Shown: positions 59,311 to 64,000 of the stretch, piece after piece
Position numbering within the stretch: the stretch's first letter is position 1
Layout of the letters: every line of letters begins with the position of its first letter
NCBI GenBank assembly: GCA_025667525.1
Contig: CM046878.1
Span: 81,922,196-81,986,195 of the forward strand
Direction: 5' to 3'
DNA: 64,000 bases
Origin: Glebionis coronaria
Taxonomy: Eukaryota > Streptophyta > Magnoliopsida > Asterales > Asteraceae
Translations under genes and position numbers: made by a program
Notes under the pieces: generated by a model
The model's input: the letters and a program-made list of their open reading frames with translations, nothing else
Told to the model about the DNA's origin: nothing
Databases searched by the model: none

Positions 59311-61722
59311 GTAAATTAAGCTAGTGAAGTTATAGAAGCTGAAAGGACACATAGGCTGAAAGAACATGAAGGCTGAAAAGACATATAAGCTGAAGGATAA
59401 TTCTTCCTTGAATTAGAACATAATGCTGCTGAAATGGTATAAACATGACATGACTGAAGTGAACATGGACGTAACATGACTGAATAGGACATGGAACATA
59501 ACATGACTGAAAGAACTTAACTGAATTATTGAAGGAACATGATGAGAGGTCCGGATGGACACCTCCGTTTCGAGTGGCTTCCCGCTCGAAACGATTCTTT
59601 AGAAGGTCTAAGCATAATAACAATCTTGGTCCTGATGACCCTGTCCTGATGATGCTGAATAGTTTTCTGGTTTCATACTTAAGATGGATTTTCTGAATCT
59701 GATAGAATGAAACAAGCTATAGCATGTAGTATACATGAAACCGTACATACCAATATCCTAAGAAGATAACATTTATATCTCTGAGTAAGCTGTTGATAAT
59801 ATATAGGGACGAACTACGTGAACAATTGTGAACGTGCTACGTGAGCAATTTTGAACGTGGTTCGCGATCATAAAAGGAGCGTTGTGCATGAAATATGTCA
59901 TGTATGTGATACGTGAAACATACTGTGAGCGTGATACTAGAACACATCATAAACGTATGCTGACTAAGGAAGGATTGCCAAACGATACGACCTGAGACGT
60001 GAAATGTCTGCCTAGTTATGGAAAAGTTGTCCTAAACTTGAGTCTGGTTTCTCAAGCTTTCTGTGACCGTATTCGGTAACAACTGTGAAACGTGTATCGC
60101 GAGATGGAACACGAACTTGAACGTGAACAATGTTATGAACGTGAACGTGAGCTTAAATCATGAGATAGCACAAAACATGAACTGAAACAGCATCGTACTG
60201 CGAATGAGACGTAAACGTGAAACTGAAAATAACGTAAACGTAAAGTGAACGTAAACATATACATGATCGTGAACATGAATTCTGTCTGATATAATGGTCG
60301 ATGGAATGCCTCGAAATCATACGATTTATTGCTGAATTTCCTGCAGGTCTGTTACTGCGTAATCCTTTCACATAAGAGTAAACATGTAGGCTGGTTTAAA
60401 TGGTTGACAATGACTTAGATAGAATCAAACTTTTCTGGGTTCTATGGTAGCTAATAGCAATCTTCATGGAAACCTTGTCCCATTTCTGTTCAAAATTCCT
60501 AATGGTTGTAACCACTCACTGGCATGACGGCGTTCTATCTTGAACCTGCAGTGTGTCAGGCATTTAGATATAAACATAGCTGCATCCATGTGTTATACTA
60601 CTTCTTTCCAAATTTCTATCCGAGATTTTGGTACATTCTGGTGGAATCTGGATGAATAGTCATGGAAGAATTTTAGTGAGAACTGTGAGTAATTTCTGCG
60701 GTAGCAGTCAATTGAGTTCTAGAATTGTTTGTACTTCGTTCACAGACGTCAGTCGGGACCATCAGGTGATGGCCTTCACCTTCGCAGGATTGTCTGAAAT
60801 TTCTTTCTGCTGAAATAGGGTGGCTCATAAATTACACTTTGTTCATCTGGGATATACCTTTGGAAAGCTGCTCATATAATTTTCCCATATCTGAAAATCT
60901 GCAAGTCCGCGAGGAGATGATCTCGCGTTCTTCTTTAAGGTTTAGTAGATCAGAATGTGATCAATGAATATACTGACGATTTTGTCTAAGAATTCATGGG
61001 ACAAATTTTATTCATAATTTTCATACTATAGCTGGGCATTAGGGAGCTCAGACGTATAAGTCAAATTTTGTAGAGAGACTATAACATGTTCAACAGCAAT
61101 CTGGAAAACATCATGTTCTTCTCTCACCACTGTTGGTGGCATGATCGTGAATTGTTCTGGAAAATATTTAAGACATAGTAGCAGGTCAGGTAACCTCCTA
61201 TTCGTGGAATGAGTATCGTTTTATGAATGGCGATCTCGTAAATTTTCGGTGATCAATACATGATCTCATGGTACCGGCCTTCTTTCTGATAGACAGAAAC
61301 GATACACCTCCTGGTGGTGCGTTAGAGCGAATAAAGCCTCGTTCTGGTAATTCTTGCAGCAATTGCTGCAACTCTTTTAACTTAGCTGAAGCCCTATGAT
61401 CAAGAGTTCTGAAAACAGGTTCTGTTCTTGAGACTAGCTCGATGTTAAATTTCTGTCTCGTGGTTAGGAAGGAATTTCTTGAAAACTTTCTGAAATTATA
61501 TCTGGAACTCTGGAATAATCTGCTGATCATGAATTTAAGGAATTTCCGAAGTGAATTTATAACAGGTAGGTAAAAGTCTTCGTAGCTATGGACTGACAAA
61601 CCACGTGCTTGTAAGGTAGACGTAATTTGTACTGATTTTTCTAATTTAAGATAAAGCTGACATAGGAATACGTGAAGTGAACATGGCGACTTTTCACTAA
61701 ATGTGTTTGTTTGTAACCTCAC
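59311..61722 (-). pseudogene. Gypsy-3 pol relic (RT, RNase H, integrase)
   Basis: The 174-codon open piece at 61198-61722 contains LKELQQLLQELPERGFIR and CIDHRK, the start of a Gypsy RT. Below it, across frameshifts, come DKIVSIFIDHILIY (about 60945-60990), where FIDDIL is expected (active-site Asp changed to His), then NPAKVKAIT and an RT-RNase H connection near 60640-60830. Integrase is visible as IPSTIISDR (about 60275-60305). Stops occur in every frame. Not functional. Confidence 0.7.
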
Positions 61723-62397
61723 GGAGTGAATACTGCGTGTTTAACCTGAATAATACTCTAGTGGTGGTGACTGAATTTTTTTATGTGATTCATGCATGGC
61801 ATAATAGAACGGGTATACTCCTTTGGAGGGTACCCTGAATTTCCGAGGGACTGGTTTAGAAAACATACAGAGTCATGAGTTCTGGCTCGTACTTTGAGAA
61901 GATATTCATATGACTTGTATCATAACTGGTGTCCTGACAAGTGTATTCCGAAATGATACTTGGGACCTTTGTCTTGACTGTTGTTTGAAAATGTATTTTA
62001 ATGGGTGAGTCTAAGTAATGATAAGAATTCCTGGTAACTGTTAGGGTTGGCGAACCGGTTAGGCTGTCGACCTCTGTATTTCTGGTCACGTCCGTTCCGG
62101 AGTTTTGATGGTTACTGACTGATAAATTATAAGTACGGTGGTTGGATTACCACCTTTTCTGTCACTTTCCTGACGGTCGTTATCATGACCGTGATTCATG
62201 TAACTATTTCTGCTGAGTGGCCGGCTGGTTACCGGTTCTCACTCTTTTGACTGAAAGTTTAGCTGAGTGAATTGTGACACCTAACTGAGAAAGTAAAAGC
62301 ATGGAATAGAACGGTAGTATCTGATGATTGAAGCTTATTCTTGTCAGAAATTTCAAATTTATAGTTTTCGTCCTTGCTCTGAAAAGTCTTCATAATA

Positions 62398-62530
62398 TAA
62401 ACAACATCAGCATCTTATGGAATCTTCAAGGTATCAGCAGCATCAGTATTTGTGAGGTCTTCAAGGTGTTAGCAACATCAGCATCTGGTAAAATCTTCAA
62501 CTCACGAGCAGTATCAGCATCTGGTAGAAT
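62398..62530. repeat. Tandem array of about 45 bp, three to four units
   Basis: Units centre on 'aacatcagcatctggtaaaatcttcaa' variants, repeated head to tail at about 62400, 62438, 62470 and 62507. Confidence 0.7.
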
Positions 62531-63265
62531 ATTGATAAGCGGAAATGCCTGAGGTGATTAAGGATCGATTAATGGTACACATGGAGTAAGGTACATGGGG
62601 TACACCTGAAATACTGTACGTGAAGTACACGATGAATATTGTTCATGTGGTACCGCTGAAGGTTTGCTGATATGATCGATACTAGTGTAAACCGTCTGAC
62701 ACGGTCAACGTAAAATAATTTGATTTAACTGGTTAGCAACTGAACCGAAACGGTTAACATGGCAGGCTGAAAATTTATGCGTAGACTTAACGCTGGTTGT
62801 ATAGAGGCTGAAAAGTATGATTAAACGGAGTTTCATCAATGTTCAGTATGAAGACATGATTGATAAAGACCAGAACATGATTTATCATGAAGTAGGATTT
62901 TACTGTAATTCTTCTATATCTTAGCATGAAAACATCATCACCTTGCTAAAACGTAATCCTCATAAGGAGACATGAACTTAATCAACATGAAAACGACATC
63001 CACTTGAGAGTACAAACTTGACTGATACAAAGAACATAGAAGAATAATCAACTGAGGTTTAACATCAACTGATGTGGATAGTTATGGTTTAATTCACAGT
63101 ATTCATAGTAGGAATCATGTGACTAAGTAGGGGCGATTCTGGTTCGATCCCTACTTGTAAAAATTTCATGAGAACTGTCATGTATAGAATTTACAATCTG
63201 GGACTAAATATGAATGACCGTAGTCCAATCCATACTTGTCAAAACTTTATAAAATGTCATGATAT

Positions 63266-63484
63266 GAGCAAAGGTGAACAACTATGAATCGGTTCGCAAA
63301 ACAACCTTCGACTGAAAAGCATGAAATTTGACCTGAACAATGGTGAACGTTTATGGCTGGTTCACCAAGTAATACTTGACTGAAAACATGAATCTGTCAA
63401 GAGTAAGGATGAACGCCGTTGGGTCGGTTCACCAATACAAAAATCTGAACGGGCAAGGGTGAACGCCTATGGGTCGGTTCACCA
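63266..63484. repeat. Four spaced repeats of a 28-bp motif
   Basis: Variants of AAGGGTGAACGCCTATGGGT followed by CGGTTCACC occur at about 63269, 63341, 63405 and 63457. They lie just after the primer site in the element's own direction, where packaging signals usually are. Confidence 0.75.
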
Positions 63485-63704
63485 AAACAAAATTCGTAGA
63501 AAAGCACATGCGACTAAATATGGCCAATCCTGTACCAACCTTTTACTTAGTCAAAAACTTTAAGAAAACCGACTGATCACTGAAGAAAAGTGACTGATAA
63601 ATGCATGAGAAACATGAAAGATAACAACGTCAAGGATCTGGGAAGTTCCTGGTGACTACCCACTAGTCACAGGTCAAGTTTTAGAGCCTACAGGTCGAAC
63701 CTAT

Positions 63705-63717
63705 GGCTCTGATACCA
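63705..63717 (-). promoter_or_regulatory. Gypsy-3 primer binding site
   Basis: The minus strand reads TGGTATCAGAGCC, four bases from the LTR, complementary to initiator Met-tRNA. Confidence 0.9.
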
Positions 63718-63721
63718 TAAC

Positions 63722-64000
63722 TGTAACACCCCACTTAGATAAGTGGACCGTTACATGTATTTATGGCATGTCATCAAAGCATAAGGTAAATGTCCTAAAA
63801 CATTAAATGACCATAACGGAAATACCGGAATCAAACATCGGTAATCCAACCTAAGCTCAAAACATGAAAAATAAAATACAGAAGGAAAGGACTAAACAAT
63901 GTCCAAATAAGCAGAATAATGTAAGTACATAAAGTAAGAAGTCTGGATAGCTTCCATCCAAATGCACATGCTCTCAGAATCCTAAGAGCGTCCTGGGGTA
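63722..64000 (-). mobile_element. Gypsy-3 5' LTR, first 279 bp visible
   Basis: Matches 56655-56933 with four substitutions and no indels. It continues beyond the window. Confidence 0.9.

Larger units (their letters stand above)
61723..63700 (-). other. Gypsy-3 leader/gag/protease region, unreadable
   Basis: No convincing gag or protease could be read. The region holds two short tandem arrays (62398-62530 and 63266-63484) and scattered small frames. Confidence 0.5.
56655..64000 (-). mobile_element. Gypsy-3: Ty3/Gypsy retrotransposon, minus strand, right end outside
   Basis: Read on the minus strand, the order is 5' LTR (63722 onward), Met-tRNA primer site, about 4.5 kb interior, polypurine tract, 3' LTR (59205 to 56655). 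The start of each LTR copy, TGTAACACCCCACTT in plus orientation, is shared; over the 279 overlapping bases I count four differences. It is inserted in Copia-3 RNase H; GTATA (56650-56654) is the expected target duplication. Pol is decayed throughout despite the similar LTRs. Confidence 0.85.

Overview
Kind of DNA. This is AT-rich plant nuclear DNA. Two genes carry GT-AG introns, and most of the rest is nested LTR retrotransposons, MITEs, Helitron-like and SINE-like pieces. The RE1-like Copia families resemble those I associate with Asteraceae (Anthemideae such as Artemisia or Tanacetum). That placement is an inference. I saw no bacterial operons, CRISPR array, rRNA or intact tRNA gene.

Layout. 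(1) 1-24706 is a nested retroelement stack. A decayed Ty3/Gypsy element (Gypsy-1, 1-8036, left end outside) sits in the gag of a minus-strand Copia (Copia-1, 8037-9157). Copia-1 sits in the 5' LTR of a second Gypsy element (Gypsy-2, 9158-24706). The integrase tail of Gypsy-2 is split at 15090/21837 by a complete coding-free element with 3.1-kb LTRs and a 5-bp target duplication (15091-21836). Gypsy-2 lies in an older Copia relic (24707-25195). (2) 25196-29231 is intergenic, with a Tourist-like MITE, a 719-bp foldback element and a small Helitron-like element. (3) 29232-40648 holds two direct tandem copies of a nine- to ten-exon SNF2-family ATPase gene of the ULS1/FRG (CHR27/CHR28) kind. I assembled both by splice sites and mutual alignment (935 and 1002 aa). 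The downstream copy has a RING finger between the helicase lobes; the upstream copy lost it by an in-frame deletion. (4) 40704-46765 is a young Copia (Copia-2) starting 55 bp after the stop codon of the second gene. (5) 46766-52402 is intergenic, with a 1.39-kb Tourist-like element that has an almost pure A/T core. (6) 52403-56654 is a broken RE1-like Copia (Copia-3), cut in its RNase H domain by a minus-strand Gypsy element (Gypsy-3, 56655-64000, right end outside).

How the genes work. Both SNF2 proteins have an N-terminal SUMO-interacting-motif-like patch and a two-lobe Swi2/Snf2 ATPase. Between the lobes is a 42-bp minisatellite that encodes consecutive Psi-K-x-E/D SUMO-acceptor-type motifs. 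The RING-bearing copy therefore looks like a SUMO-targeted ubiquitin ligase/translocase that could itself be sumoylated; the RING-less copy would keep only the translocase part. The most noteworthy items are the SUMO-motif minisatellite, the RING loss, a stop-free intron of length 3n just before the Walker A motif in both genes, a 288-bp near-identical tract between the genes, and the coding-free LTR element.
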